Notes under the pieces: model-generated | Databases searched by the model: none | What the model was told of the DNA's origin: nothing | Seen by the model: only the letters and a program-made list of their open reading frames with translations | In this document: positions 9,201 through 16,613 of the stretch, piece by piece | Layout of the letters: every line of letters starts with the position of its first letter | How positions within the stretch are numbered: position 1 is the stretch's first letter | Translations under genes and position numbers: made by a program | NCBI RefSeq assembly: GCF_000379825.1 | Contig: NZ_KB903814.1 | Location: forward strand, 1 to 64,000 | Direction: 5' to 3' | DNA: 64,000 bases | Source of the DNA: Longispora albida DSM 44784 | Lineage (GTDB): Bacteria; Actinomycetota; Actinomycetes; Mycobacteriales; Micromonosporaceae

Positions 9201-10157
9201 CTGCCCGATCCACGAGGGCTGGTTGTTCGTCGCGGCGGTGAGGCCGTCGACGGACTGCGAGGAGTACGACAGCTCGACATGCGGGCTGGGGCCGCCGAGC
9301 GACGGCGGAACCCGCATCGGGTACGACCAGCCGAAGTCCCCCGACGAGCTTCCCGCACTCCATGAAGACGAGGTTGTCAGCGGGGTGGCTGCGAAGCTGC
9401 CGGTGCCGCCGGATGGCGATGCAGCCGCCGCCAGCAACATCGGAGCGGCAGCACCCGCGCCACTCAGCGCAAGGCCATCCGCCGTTGCTCCGCCGCTTCC
9501 GAGGTCCACATCGGCAGACACGCTGCCAGTGCCACTGTTACGGGAGGTGAAGGGCTTGGCCTGGCACTCCGCAGCCGCAGGGGTGGTAAGCGCGCACTCG
9601 GGTAGCTGGACGATCCGCAGGCGCGAGGCCCAGTCACCGCCGAACGCGCTCGCGAACTGTGAATAGTCGACGCGCAGAGCGACCTTGCCCGGCTGGTCCG
9701 CCTGGGCACGGAACACCACGCCGTGCACACCCGCTGCCCGTGCCTTCGCCTGGTCGAGAACCTCGACGCGCAGCTTCGACGGCTTGGCCTCAGCGGCCCG
9801 GGCCGCAGCCAGGGCAGGCGCAGCGTCTACGGCTGTCGCTGTGATGGCCCCCGTCTCCTGTGCTCCTGCTGCCCGGAGGGACGGGGCAGGTGCCAGGACC
9901 GGAACTTCGCTCGCGCCCGCTTTCGGCCACACCGGCGCGGGTGCGGTCTTGCGGGTCTTGCCTGCTGTCGCGTCCGCGCCGAGTTTCTTCGCTCCGGCTT
10001 TGGTCCCAGGCACGACGCGTTCCTTCTGCGGTTTCAGCCGCACCGGTGACGCTGCTAGAGCTGGTGTCTGCCCGACCAGGGTCATGACCAGCGCGAGTGT
10101 GACCCCTGTGGTCAGCGCCCGGCCGGCCCTGCGGGCACGACGTATACCAAATCCCAT
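3285..10157 (-). CDS. secreted Rhs/YD-repeat polymorphic toxin with Hint and HNH-like nuclease
   Basis: This 2290-residue protein has a Sec-type signal (basic start, hydrophobic core, AASP cleavage around residue 37). An N-terminal region with SpvB-like character (LSYSSQSVDGL near 300) is followed by many YD repeats (YDPLGR, YDSAGR, YTYNDAG). The Rhs core ends with GAREYDPAIGRFLSVDP at about 1782-1799. A hydrophobic pre-toxin segment (about 1879-1935) leads to a Hint autoprocessing domain at about 2027-2171, starting at Cys and ending VLVHN-C. The last 119 residues form the toxin: DVDH (about 2233-2236), then GGADALGNMWLLDSSVNRS, resembles an HNH/GHH nuclease. The model is that the YD shell encloses the nuclease and Hint cleavage frees it. 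Start ATG 10157 has GGAGAG upstream. The gene sits 56 bases after the LamG gene and before the immunity gene. Confidence 0.9.
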   Translation of the reverse strand: MGFGIRRARRAGRALTTGVTLALVMTLVGQTPALAASPVRLKPQKERVVPGTKAGAKKLGADATAGKTRKTAPAPVWPKAGASEVPVLAPAPSLRAAGAQETGAITATAVDAAPALAAARAAEAKPSKLRVEVLDQAKARAAGVHGVVFRAQADQPGKVALRVDYSQFASAFGGDWASRLRIVQLPECALTTPAAAECQAKPFTSRNSGTGSVSADVDLGSGGATADGLALSGAGAAAPMLLAAAASPSGGTGSFAATPLTTSSSWSAGSSSGDFGWSYPMRVPPSLGGPSPHVELSYSSQSVDGLTAATNNQPSWIGQGFDFWPGYIERRYKPCAEDLGGNANNTVKTGDMCWANDNAVMMLGGGGGSELVRDDTTGVWRPKSDDGSKVERLTGAANGDDNGEYWKFTTPDGAQLFFGRNQLPGWSAGKAETASVWTVPVYGNNTGEPCRGATFDASWCQQAWRWNLDHVVDAFGNSMSYWYTRETNYYSRNLTASAATQYTRGGYLSRIDYGTRADAEFTGAPMTVGFDSADRCDTNCASHGSNWTDTPWDQECTGGTCTGKYQPTFWSTKRLSKITTRVWGGSAYREVDSWTLTHTYPDPGDGTQAGLWLSKISHSGLVGGTATVPDVTFGGVQMNNRAAGVLHSPGMNWWRIQSITTETGAGIGVSYSAPECVAGSNMPASPDTNTMRCFPVYWTPDNYTEPVLDWFHKYVVTTVSENDATGNGVGVVTFYEYPGGAAWHSDPDMGLGPVNRLSWAQWRGYDTVRVRKGQPWEQTLSETRYFRGMNGDKLASGTRTATITDSQGGTWPDEDAFAGRAREQIGYNIADNSIVTSQITDPWQSAPTATRTIGNTTTYARFGNSSGTHSRVALDGGRGFRRTDSASQFDTIGLLTQTEATGDGVTATCTRYTYNGSTSVWRQLSRVQSFALPCASSPASAADVLGDTLNSFDGQAYGAAPVKGSITKVEELKTWAAAGSAYATSSRAAYDANGRLTEAWDATGARNTKTYSPAIGYGPLTKATSTNALGHTTTIDVDPAWGLTTASTDPNGKRSDISYDPLGRVTSVWLPGRDKASFPSAPTVGYTYLLRTDGATAVTSRRINPIGGYITSHTLYDSLMRPRQTQAPAIGPDGGRSITDTIYDSAGRAYKTNAAYIANGSPSTDLFLPNGDAVIPSQTVTLFDGAGRPVASVLKSLNTEKWRTSTYYAGDRADVTPPAGGTATSVFIDAVGRQTELRQYHNGAPAGTYDATKYIYGRNGQIASVTDPAGNSWTYAYDQRGLVTKATDPDRGATTYTYNDAGQLQSATDAAGSTIAYAYDLLGRVTGTFTGSTSGAKRTEMTYDTTLMTDGVTQAKGYQSSSTRWVGSDAYTSTVTGYTDRYATTGKTITIPAVEKSLAGSYTLRSTYFADGSPATTQFPAAGGLAKETLSHAYDALGMPTTLKGTLGLSSVNYVTSSQYTRFGEPAVHTFGTSNSGPFVQQGFWYEEGTRRVSRSMVLRDIAPGVAADLNYTYDPSGQITKIADTPQGGTADTQCFNHDYLQRLNQAWTPSSGDCAAAPSLAVLGGAAPYWQSWTFDKSGSRLSQTDHKTAAGKAVTTYTYPAAGQPQPHTLKTASTTDNAGTRSVSYSYDTRGNTTARPNGAGGVQKLAWDAEGHLASTDDGTSYVYDPAGGRLIKRDGTGATLYLGGMELRLTTSSGAVAATRYYSHNGQSIAMRTSSGVTWLLSDHQGTAQIAIKAAASQDVTQRRQTPYGGSRGSNPAWVNSHGFLGGETDPAGLTHLGAREYDPAIGRFLSVDPLIDIGNPQQMHGYAYSGNSPISSSDPSGMIPDDYLDPSLDQPCHSSSGPYTCWLQTEGGSGPGSNKCRPGECYDDGGHDVLDAAGMIPVIGTAADGANAAYYAAEGKWGDAAESAGWAVVGLIPFGKVVGKGSKLIKGGGNSAEDAGKVAKGADNAAKAGAKTTGDSLEESIRAAEAEEKAIQRAEAKAAAAERRGADAAAAEKQAAQPAGAGSSASNAAESTAKGCPHSFDPSTPVQMADGEAKPIADVAIGDEVTATDPSTGVTSKRQVTALHDNLDTDLTELTVAADGQLDHTLSTTQHHPFWDVTTSSWVNAGDLVSGHRLRSLDGAVVTVVTVVNHTGSKRMRDLTVAGDHTYYVVAVTTAVLVHNCGGAVLDLKYKTGWSAAQMAEADAKVAALNNAGRLVVTAVKRSGSAAAVWRKGGNTTQAGKDVDHLIDLQLGGADALGNMWLLDSSVNRSLGAQISRKIRKLGLKPGDVVCSLTITPRC

Positions 10158-10213
10158 TACGGGCTCTCCAAGTCTTGAACCGCGAGAAAGAGGAAAGAAG
10201 GGCTGGGGCTGGG

Positions 10214-13200
10214 CTACTGTGCCGCCGCAGTGGCGATCTCCTGCAGCGACCGCACCCCGGCGTAGACCTTGACCTCGTCAATGTCACCGGCGAAGTAGCT
10301 GCCGTTGCGGGCCCTGCCGAACTCCAGCGCACCGGCGGCGTTCCAGCCGGTCACATTGGCCCGGGTGCCCTGATGCGTGCCGTTCACGTAGAACCGCAGT
10401 TCGCCCGCGCTGGCGTCGAAGACGGCTGCGATGTGGGTCCACGCGCCCACAGCGGGGACAGAGCTGCCGGTCGCGTAGCGCCATTCCTGTGGGCTGCTGC
10501 CGTCAGACGGTGATGTGATCAGCCACCGGTTTAGGCCCTTGTTGTACTCCACGTAGAACGGGTTGTAGGAGCCGCCTAAGTTGTTCTGCGAGACGACCAC
10601 ATGCGTGGAGTTCGTGTCGGCGAGTTTCACCCAGGCTTCGATCGAAAACGACTGCTTCGTGTCCAGCACCGCGTCCGCGCTGGCCGAGAAACTTGTCGCG
10701 GCATAGGCGCTCGTCCCGTTCAGGCGCAGGCCGGTCTGATCGTGACCAGTCCCCCAGCTCGCCCCGCCCGCCAGCGTGGCGTTCCTGCCGAACGGGCCGT
10801 CATCGGTGGCCGATGTGCCCTGTCCGTTGTTGAACGACCACTGCCCCACACCGATCGCCTTGGTCAGCTCTTTGACATCAGCGTCGTTGTCGCTGTCGGG
10901 GTACACGACACGGTCATAGACGCGGACGTCGGCGATGTCCCCGCTCCACGCGCCGCCCCAGCCCCCGGCCCACTGGTAGTGGCCGAGTGTCAGCGGGCCA
11001 GTGGCCCTGCCGATAGCGAAACCCAGGTTCGATGTCGCGGCCAGCGAACCGTTGACGTACAGGCGAAGCTGGCGGGTGCTCGCCTCGTAGGTGCCGGTCA
11101 GGTGGGCCCACACACCCAGCGGAGCCTTGCTGCCGACAGCCGGGTTGGTGCCACCGGAGGATTCATTCGGCCTGGCCCAGATCGTCCAGTGTCCCGAAGC
11201 GTCCAGGCCCATGCCCACTGGATTTGCCGAGGCAGAGTTAACACCGACAGCAGTCGGATAGTCAGTCCCGGGCCGGTCGGGACGGACCCACGCCGACATC
11301 GAGAAACTCTTACTGGTGTCAATCACAGGCACAGCCGCAGCAGCACCGGCAGTACCACCGTTAAGGCCAAGAGACTGCGGCCCGCCGCTGATCCGCCCCG
11401 CCGTCCACACCGCACCACCAGAAGGTGCCAGCGCCTGACTTCCGGCGGCCGGGTCGCCGTTGCCGTTCAGCTCCCAATGCCCCACAGGGCCGGTCGCCGC
11501 GCCGGTCTTGAACACATAGTTCTTCTTGACATCGCTCTTGTGGCCCGCACGGTCGATGCTGCGGACATACAGCGTCGTAATGCCGTACGCCAGTGGCGTC
11601 ACCGACACGGTCGCGGTACCGCCCAAAGTGGACGCGGCAACATAGGTCGTCGGATCATCAGCCAGGCCATACTCGTAGCCGACGACATCGCTAACGCCGT
11701 TGGCTCCAAGGGTGAACAGGCCAGGACGCCCGACGCCACCGTGAGCGGACGTTACATCCGCCGGATAGTCAGGTGACGTGATTGTCGGCTCGGCCCACGG
11801 CCTCGTCCGGTCGATCGTCATCTCGCAGAACCCCGAGTACGGCCCCCAGTCGATTCCATCAGAGGACCGGACCCGCCACGAGTAGTCGCCGTCACCCAAG
11901 GCACCGGCGGGCACGTTCAGGACGGCGTCGTAGCCGGACAGCGTCGCGTAGACAGTCGCCGACCCGATCATCGAGCCACCGGTAACCCACCACTCGAATA
12001 CCGTGTTCAGGTTCTCGCCGTCCGGGTCGCTGACCCGAGCGCGCAGTTCAGGGGTCGCCGTGTTCAGGTACGGCCGGTTCGCCCACGAAGCACACCCGAT
12101 CCCCGCGTTCCGGAGATTCCCTGGGACGTTCGGAACGTTGTTGAACTTCACAGAGAGCGTCAGACTTGCCGGGTCAAACGTCTTCCAGCCGTGGTGGTTG
12201 GACTCATCACGTGCTCGTAGTCCGAACACCAGGTTCGCCCAGCCCGACGAGGCATTGACCGTGTTCGTCAGTGCAGGGCTGTTCCATGTCGTCGAGTGTC
12301 CGCCGCAGTTGCCTTCCGCGCCGGACGCCAGCAGGTTGCCGGACGAGAACTGGCCGTTGTAGCCCGTCCAGTCAGTGCCCGGGCCGAACACGACGCCGGA
12401 GACGTAAAGGTCAGCAGCACCGGACCCGCAGTCCCAGGTGTGGTTGATCTTCGCGGAAAGTGTCGCGTCGAGAACGTGCTTGCCTGCGTAGGTGCTCGGA
12501 GAGAACAGGAACATCGACCGATAGGTATTGTTCGGCCACCACTCATCGTCCTCGTAGCCGACCTTCGCACCTTGATTGCGGTCGTAGGCCCAGTACGACT
12601 GGGTTGGGTACGCTTTGTTGATCATCGACCAGTTCGCCGACTTCGGCGAGGCATAGCCGGGATCGATGTACAACGGGAACACCGTGCCAGCGCCCGTCAG
12701 CACACTCTGCTGGGGCGTAACCGTCAACTGCCCACTCGAAAGTTCCGTCGTCATTGGCGACAAGCGGCGGATATCCGCAGTCGGCACTGCTGGCGCGGAC
12801 GGAGCAGCAAGAGCGGATCGGGCAGCGACCTGCCCCGGCTTGTATGAGTCCCACATCCACGCCGTACCGGAAGCGAACACCACATCCCCTGCGGCGTCCT
12901 TCGCGACCGTCGATCCGCCAGGCCCGGAACTCATCGTCAGCCCCTGCGTGGCCAGCGTGAACCGCAGCTTCGCCAGCGCAGGATTCGCAGCAGCTTCACG
13001 GGTCTTGACAACCAAGACCTCGGAGAAGCCAGTCACCTCGGCACGGACCTTCAGGTCGACGCCAGGCATCAGCTCCGGATACGTTGCTGTATCCCCCGAA
13101 ACCACGGGTGCCGGCAACTTACCCGGCCACCCCAGGGAAAGACGGCTACCGGAACGCTCAGCCGAAACCATCGGCCCCGTCCCGCCGCCGGAAATCGTCA

Positions 13201-13573
13201 CCGGCTGAGCCGCCGCCGCAGGCGAATACGAACCATCGGTGTTCTTCACCAGCGTCAGATCCACCGGAACCCAGCCAGACCCCTTACGCGCCCGGACCGG
13301 CTGAGTGTGCTCCTCCGACGTGAAAGTGCCATCCGGATTCGCAAAAACCTCCCCAGCTTCCGTGCGAAGAGAAGCCACCGCTACCCGCGTGCCAGAGCGC
13401 TTTGCCGCAGCCGAAGCACTCTCCATTTCAGAAGCTCCCCCAGGAGCCGGCTCAGCCGCAGCCACAGGCGGCGGACACACCGCGAGCCCCGCAGCCACAG
13501 TTACTGCCGCCAGCACGCCACGGAAAACCTTTAAGCCGGCCCGATTCCGGGCACGCAAAATCCCCGAAGACAC
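10214..13573 (-). CDS. secreted protein with DNRLRE-like and two LamG domains, Rhs partner
   Basis: The protein is 1119 residues. It has a signal peptide (cleavage near AAAEP, about residue 40), then an N-terminal beta-rich region. A DNRLRE-like segment follows (about 300-480, containing NHTWDCGSGAADLYVSG), then Ig-like modules, and two concanavalin/LamG jelly-roll domains at about 694-885 (starting GHWELNGNGD) and 909-1119 (starting GQWSFNNGQG). Proteins of this layout usually precede actinobacterial Rhs toxins. A role in displaying or assembling the toxin at the cell surface is inferred, not shown. GTG 13573 follows GGGAGGG with a 3-base gap. It is the first gene of a three-gene leftward operon. 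Confidence 0.85.
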   Translation of the reverse strand: MSSGILRARNRAGLKVFRGVLAAVTVAAGLAVCPPPVAAAEPAPGGASEMESASAAAKRSGTRVAVASLRTEAGEVFANPDGTFTSEEHTQPVRARKGSGWVPVDLTLVKNTDGSYSPAAAAQPVTISGGGTGPMVSAERSGSRLSLGWPGKLPAPVVSGDTATYPELMPGVDLKVRAEVTGFSEVLVVKTREAAANPALAKLRFTLATQGLTMSSGPGGSTVAKDAAGDVVFASGTAWMWDSYKPGQVAARSALAAPSAPAVPTADIRRLSPMTTELSSGQLTVTPQQSVLTGAGTVFPLYIDPGYASPKSANWSMINKAYPTQSYWAYDRNQGAKVGYEDDEWWPNNTYRSMFLFSPSTYAGKHVLDATLSAKINHTWDCGSGAADLYVSGVVFGPGTDWTGYNGQFSSGNLLASGAEGNCGGHSTTWNSPALTNTVNASSGWANLVFGLRARDESNHHGWKTFDPASLTLSVKFNNVPNVPGNLRNAGIGCASWANRPYLNTATPELRARVSDPDGENLNTVFEWWVTGGSMIGSATVYATLSGYDAVLNVPAGALGDGDYSWRVRSSDGIDWGPYSGFCEMTIDRTRPWAEPTITSPDYPADVTSAHGGVGRPGLFTLGANGVSDVVGYEYGLADDPTTYVAASTLGGTATVSVTPLAYGITTLYVRSIDRAGHKSDVKKNYVFKTGAATGPVGHWELNGNGDPAAGSQALAPSGGAVWTAGRISGGPQSLGLNGGTAGAAAAVPVIDTSKSFSMSAWVRPDRPGTDYPTAVGVNSASANPVGMGLDASGHWTIWARPNESSGGTNPAVGSKAPLGVWAHLTGTYEASTRQLRLYVNGSLAATSNLGFAIGRATGPLTLGHYQWAGGWGGAWSGDIADVRVYDRVVYPDSDNDADVKELTKAIGVGQWSFNNGQGTSATDDGPFGRNATLAGGASWGTGHDQTGLRLNGTSAYAATSFSASADAVLDTKQSFSIEAWVKLADTNSTHVVVSQNNLGGSYNPFYVEYNKGLNRWLITSPSDGSSPQEWRYATGSSVPAVGAWTHIAAVFDASAGELRFYVNGTHQGTRANVTGWNAAGALEFGRARNGSYFAGDIDEVKVYAGVRSLQEIATAAAQ

Positions 13574-14402
13574 TTACCCTCCCCGTTTCCCCAGCCCCAG
13601 CCAGACCAGCCCAGGGCCACGGGAGAGTAAAACTGGACAATACGAGGAGGCAAGAAACGCAAGACCGGGCTATGGAGGTAGCTGCCCAGCCGCCCGATTA
13701 GTCCTCATAACATTTTGGCATCGCCGCTGAACCCAACCGATCTAGCCGCACAAGAGCAGGCCCGGTACGTCCCGCGCCCGGTATGGACGCGGGCCGGGCA
13801 GTTGCCTGCTGACCACCCCGCCTCAAGTGGCTTGCCACAAGGGCGAGCCGGAGCCTGTTCCCGAGCCCTGAATGCGCGGCTCTAGGCTGGCTGGGTAGCC
13901 GAGCCCTCTTCAGAAGCTGTGCGGCGGCAGATCCTTGATGGTGCTCCGGGTCCCCGCAGAGGCGATCCGGAGGTTGTTGCGGCAGCGTACGCGGAACCTC
14001 GGCTGTGCCGGCCCACCGTACAAGGTGTATGCCGCCGGATACGAACGACTCCTGGGCGGGACCGACACACTGGAGGAAGCCATCGCGCTGTTGGCCGGCC
14101 ACCTTCCCCGGGAAGCGCCCGCATCGTAGGCGTCTGAACTGGCTTGATCCTCAATGCGCTCGCAGGTTCGGCGGAAGGGCGGTTGGCTGGTGCCGGCGGC
14201 AGGCAGAGTGGTGGTTCGAGAATCCGCCGCCAGCTCGCCTCACCGAAGTTCAAGACTCGTGCTCCCCTAAGTGGTTCTCTCCCGCCTCCATGTGCGAGCG
14301 CCGGGGCGCGGCGGTAGCCTACGCTCGCCTCAATGACAAGCCTTACATAGGAAGCGGGAACGGGATTACCTGATACTCGCCCAGGCCGCGCTGACCACCC
14401 CC
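13574..14402. other. remnant-rich stretch between toxin locus and next genes
   Basis: The first 120 bases hold the leader and presumably the promoter of the leftward toxin operon. The remainder shows no full gene. Short, interrupted protein-like segments, such as the ORF at 13935-14129 and the open frame running into 14403, suggest decayed genes. I see no tRNA or repeat array. Confidence 0.5.
13935..14129 (+). pseudogene. short protein-like remnant, unknown
   Basis: This 64-codon ORF has a C-terminal half that reads like real protein (PPYKVYAAGYERLL, then TDTLEEAIALLAGHLP). An in-frame stop lies just upstream near 13898, and no ribosome site is visible. It may be the tail of a broken gene. 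It could also be chance coding in GC-rich DNA. Confidence 0.3.
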
Positions 14403-14630
14403 GTGTGCGAGTCCGGCGAGTCCGCCCTGCTGTGCAGCACGGACAACGACGACCGCGTGTATTGGAAGTTCACCTCCCCCACGGGCTCGGTCACCCGGCC
14501 CGGCACCGGCGGGGAGATCCTCTTCCTCTGCACGCCGGGGGTGCTCTACAAGGTGAAGTACAGCGAAACTATTGGCGGTCCATCAAGCGCGACCGTTTCC
14601 GTAACCTGCAACCCTGGTCCGTGGCAGTAG
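14403..14630 (+). pseudogene. fragment of a small secreted beta-rich protein
   Basis: The 75 codons include four cysteines (VCESGES, LLCSTDND, LFLCTPG, SVTCNPG) spaced as in small disulfide-stabilised secreted proteins, with alternating polar and hydrophobic beta-strand texture. The frame stays open about 65 bases upstream of GTG 14403 without a good start or signal peptide, so the 5' end appears lost. A strong hairpin follows the stop, which supports a formerly transcribed gene. No family recognised. Confidence 0.45.
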
Positions 14631-14652
14631 CCCGGAGTCCCTTCGGATAGCA

Positions 14653-14679
14653 GCGAGGTGCCCCGAGGGGGCACCTCGC
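14653..14679 (+). terminator. 12-bp perfect hairpin terminator
   Basis: GCGAGGTGCCCC (14653-14664) pairs with GGGGCACCTCGC (14668-14679) around a 3-base loop, 22 bases after the stop at 14630. It may also serve the leftward gene ending at 14808. Confidence 0.75.
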
Positions 14680-14807
14680 CCATCAGCGCCATACCGGCTC
14701 TCGCTGGCTGCTCGGCGGCTCTGGCCACCAGCCCATCCTCACCTGGCCATCGTCACCACGCTGTCGCCGGCCGGAGCCCGACGTTCGGCGTGTCACCAGC
14801 CAGCCAG

Positions 14808-15527
14808 TCACTCTGAGGCCGGATAGCCGATCGAGGTCAGGGTTTCGGCCAGGTCGGCGAGGGAGGCCTCCGGGTTCAGCTGCGCCACGACGGCCTCGGT
14901 CAGTGGCCGCAGGGCGCACACGTGCCGTACTGCCTCGATGTCCACTGTGGTCTCGTAGTAGTCCTCGGCCCACTCCTGGAATGCCTCCGGGCCTTCCGTC
15001 AGGATGCCGAACAGCCAGGACGCGCTGTCGTCGGCCACCTCGCCGGGCGGCAACGGCTCAGGGTTCCCGGTCCGCCACGCGGAGTCGCTCGTCTCGCGCC
15101 AGAAACAGGCCGTGATCCGGGGCGTGTCCTCCTCGTCCCAGAACGCCGGCTCTTCGAGATTGTGGACGAACACGGCCGGCAGGCCGTCGAGCAGGCCCGG
15201 CCAGACCTCCCGGCTGTCTGGGTCCCGGTAGGGGCTCAGCGGCGACTCGTGGTCGAAGCCCTGGGCGTAGACGCCTGCCGGGGAGAACACGATCGCGTAG
15301 TCGTTGCCGCTGCCGTCGGCCATCGTCGCCAGTTCCTCGCCGTCCGCCCAGGTGGCGGTGTAGGAGTAGTAGCGGAAGTCCGGGTCGGGGCACAGGATGG
15401 CGTCGAGCACGGCGAGCGCCCGGGAGCGGTCACGGACGACGGCGATCTCCGGCAGGCGTTCCGCCACGCTCCGGGCAAGGTCAGCAACAGACACCCACGC
15501 ATCCAACCAGCCGGGCCGGGCGGGCAC
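14808..15527 (-). CDS. conserved-looking cytoplasmic protein, unknown
   Basis: The protein is up to 239 residues, acidic, with no signal or membrane segment. Motif-like stretches include DFRYYSYTATWADGEE and FSPAGVYAQGFDHESP in the first half and FQEWAEDYYETTVD near the end. The overall look recalls actinobacterial proteins of unknown function that sit singly in the genome. GTG 15527 lies right against the hairpin at 15531-15566, which would bury its ribosome site. GTG 15494, with GGA 9 to 11 bases upstream, is an equally good start and would give 228 residues. No neighbour suggests a function. Confidence 0.6.
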   Translation of the reverse strand: MPARPGWLDAWVSVADLARSVAERLPEIAVVRDRSRALAVLDAILCPDPDFRYYSYTATWADGEELATMADGSGNDYAIVFSPAGVYAQGFDHESPLSPYRDPDSREVWPGLLDGLPAVFVHNLEEPAFWDEEDTPRITACFWRETSDSAWRTGNPEPLPPGEVADDSASWLFGILTEGPEAFQEWAEDYYETTVDIEAVRHVCALRPLTEAVVAQLNPEASLADLAETLTSIGYPASE

Positions 15528-15530
15528 TCT

Positions 15531-15566
15531 GGTGCCCCGGGCCGCCTCTCGGCGGTCCGGGGCACC
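15531..15566 (-). terminator. 16-bp hairpin terminator of the M23 peptidase gene
   Basis: The arms 15531-15546 (GGTGCCCCGGGCCGCC) and 15551-15566 pair with one G-T wobble around TCTC. The hairpin lies about 30 bases beyond the minus-strand stop at 15597. Confidence 0.8.
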
Positions 15567-15596
15567 AGTCCCCTCAGGTGGTGCGGTTCAGGCCGG

Positions 15597-16466
15597 TCAG
15601 CAGTGCTCGAACGGCGATGTGTAGCTGGAGCCGCCGGTCGAGCCACCCCACCTCACGCAGCTGGGCGCTGTGCGGACCACTGGCCCGGCGTAGGAGGTGA
15701 AGTTCCCGGAGTCAGTGCTTCTGGTCGATCCCTGCGGTTCCAGGAAGGCGCTGGTCGCCGTCGCGGTGCCGACATTTGCCATCTTCAGCGTCGTGACGCA
15801 GTTCTGGCTGGTCGATCCCTTCCAGAGCAGATTGACGGTACCGGCGGAGCCGAGCTTCACCGAGTCCGTCATCTCGAAGCCCGACCCGCACACCGCTGCC
15901 GGGTCGTACGAGGTCGCGCAGTTGCGGCTCGTCACGGAGCTGTTCGGGTAGGGGTAGGTGGAGCCGTTGAACACGGCGCGGATGATGTGCGACTGCGACC
16001 GGTCCGGGTACCGCACCTCGTAGTGCAGGTGCGGGGAGATCCCGTTGCCGGGCCGGCTGGTGTTGCCGACGCTGCCGATGGCCTGCCCCCGCAGGACCGC
16101 CTGGCCGGCGGACACGGCACGCTTGTTCAGGTGCGCGTAGTAGGTGTAGTAGCCGCCACCGTGGTTGATGACGATCAGGTTGCCGTAGCCGTTCGCCGAT
16201 CCCTGGTGCGCTGAGGTCTCGACGGTGCCGGCCGCTGCGGCCAGCACGGTGTCGCCGAGGTCGGCTGAGGCCGAGTCGCCCCGGTTGAAGTCGATCTCGT
16301 AGGAGACGTGGGCGCTGCTGGCGCTGTTGTTGCCCTGCCAGGTCTGGTTACACGGGAACGGCAGCTGGAAGGCTGGGGCTGCCGAGGCCGGGTTGGCGAT
16401 CAGGAAGGTGCTGCCGGCGCCGATGATCAGGGCGGCGACGGTACGCAGCACGACTCGCAGGCGCAT
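15597..16466 (-). CDS. secreted M23 (LytM) family metallopeptidase
   Basis: The protein is 289 residues with a clear Sec signal (cleavage after ASA, about residue 29). The LytM fold follows: H53 and D59 in HVSYEIDFNRG, H112 in YYAHLN, and H146/H148 in SPHLHYEVR match the zinc ligands and catalytic histidine of M23 peptidases. The VLAAAAGTVETSA and GYGNLIVINHG strands are also typical. A C-terminal domain of about 110 residues, rich in Ser/Thr with four cysteines, may bind the wall. The expected role is cutting peptide bonds in cell-wall peptidoglycan, either its own or another bacterium's. The gene is divergent from the SARP regulator across 147 bases, which makes control by that regulator plausible. 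Confidence 0.88.
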   Translation of the reverse strand: MRLRVVLRTVAALIIGAGSTFLIANPASAAPAFQLPFPCNQTWQGNNSASSAHVSYEIDFNRGDSASADLGDTVLAAAAGTVETSAHQGSANGYGNLIVINHGGGYYTYYAHLNKRAVSAGQAVLRGQAIGSVGNTSRPGNGISPHLHYEVRYPDRSQSHIIRAVFNGSTYPYPNSSVTSRNCATSYDPAAVCGSGFEMTDSVKLGSAGTVNLLWKGSTSQNCVTTLKMANVGTATATSAFLEPQGSTRSTDSGNFTSYAGPVVRTAPSCVRWGGSTGGSSYTSPFEHC

Positions 16467-16568
16467 CTGGCTGGTCCTTTCCGTAGGCGGTCAGGGGGTC
16501 CGCTGCTGCGCGGGACACCGGCCAGGGTGCTCGGGCTCCCTCCAGATCACCTCCAGAGCCGCTACAAC

Positions 16569-16586
16569 GTCCACTATGGTGTGGAC
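16569..16586. promoter_or_regulatory. inverted repeat in the M23/SARP divergent promoter
   Basis: GTCCAC (16569-16574) and GTGGAC (16581-16586) are separated by 6 bases, 28 bases before the SARP start and within the shared intergenic region. It could be an operator, but this is untested pattern only. Confidence 0.35.
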
Positions 16587-16613
16587 TTGCCAGGCCCGAG
16601 TACCCTGACGATC

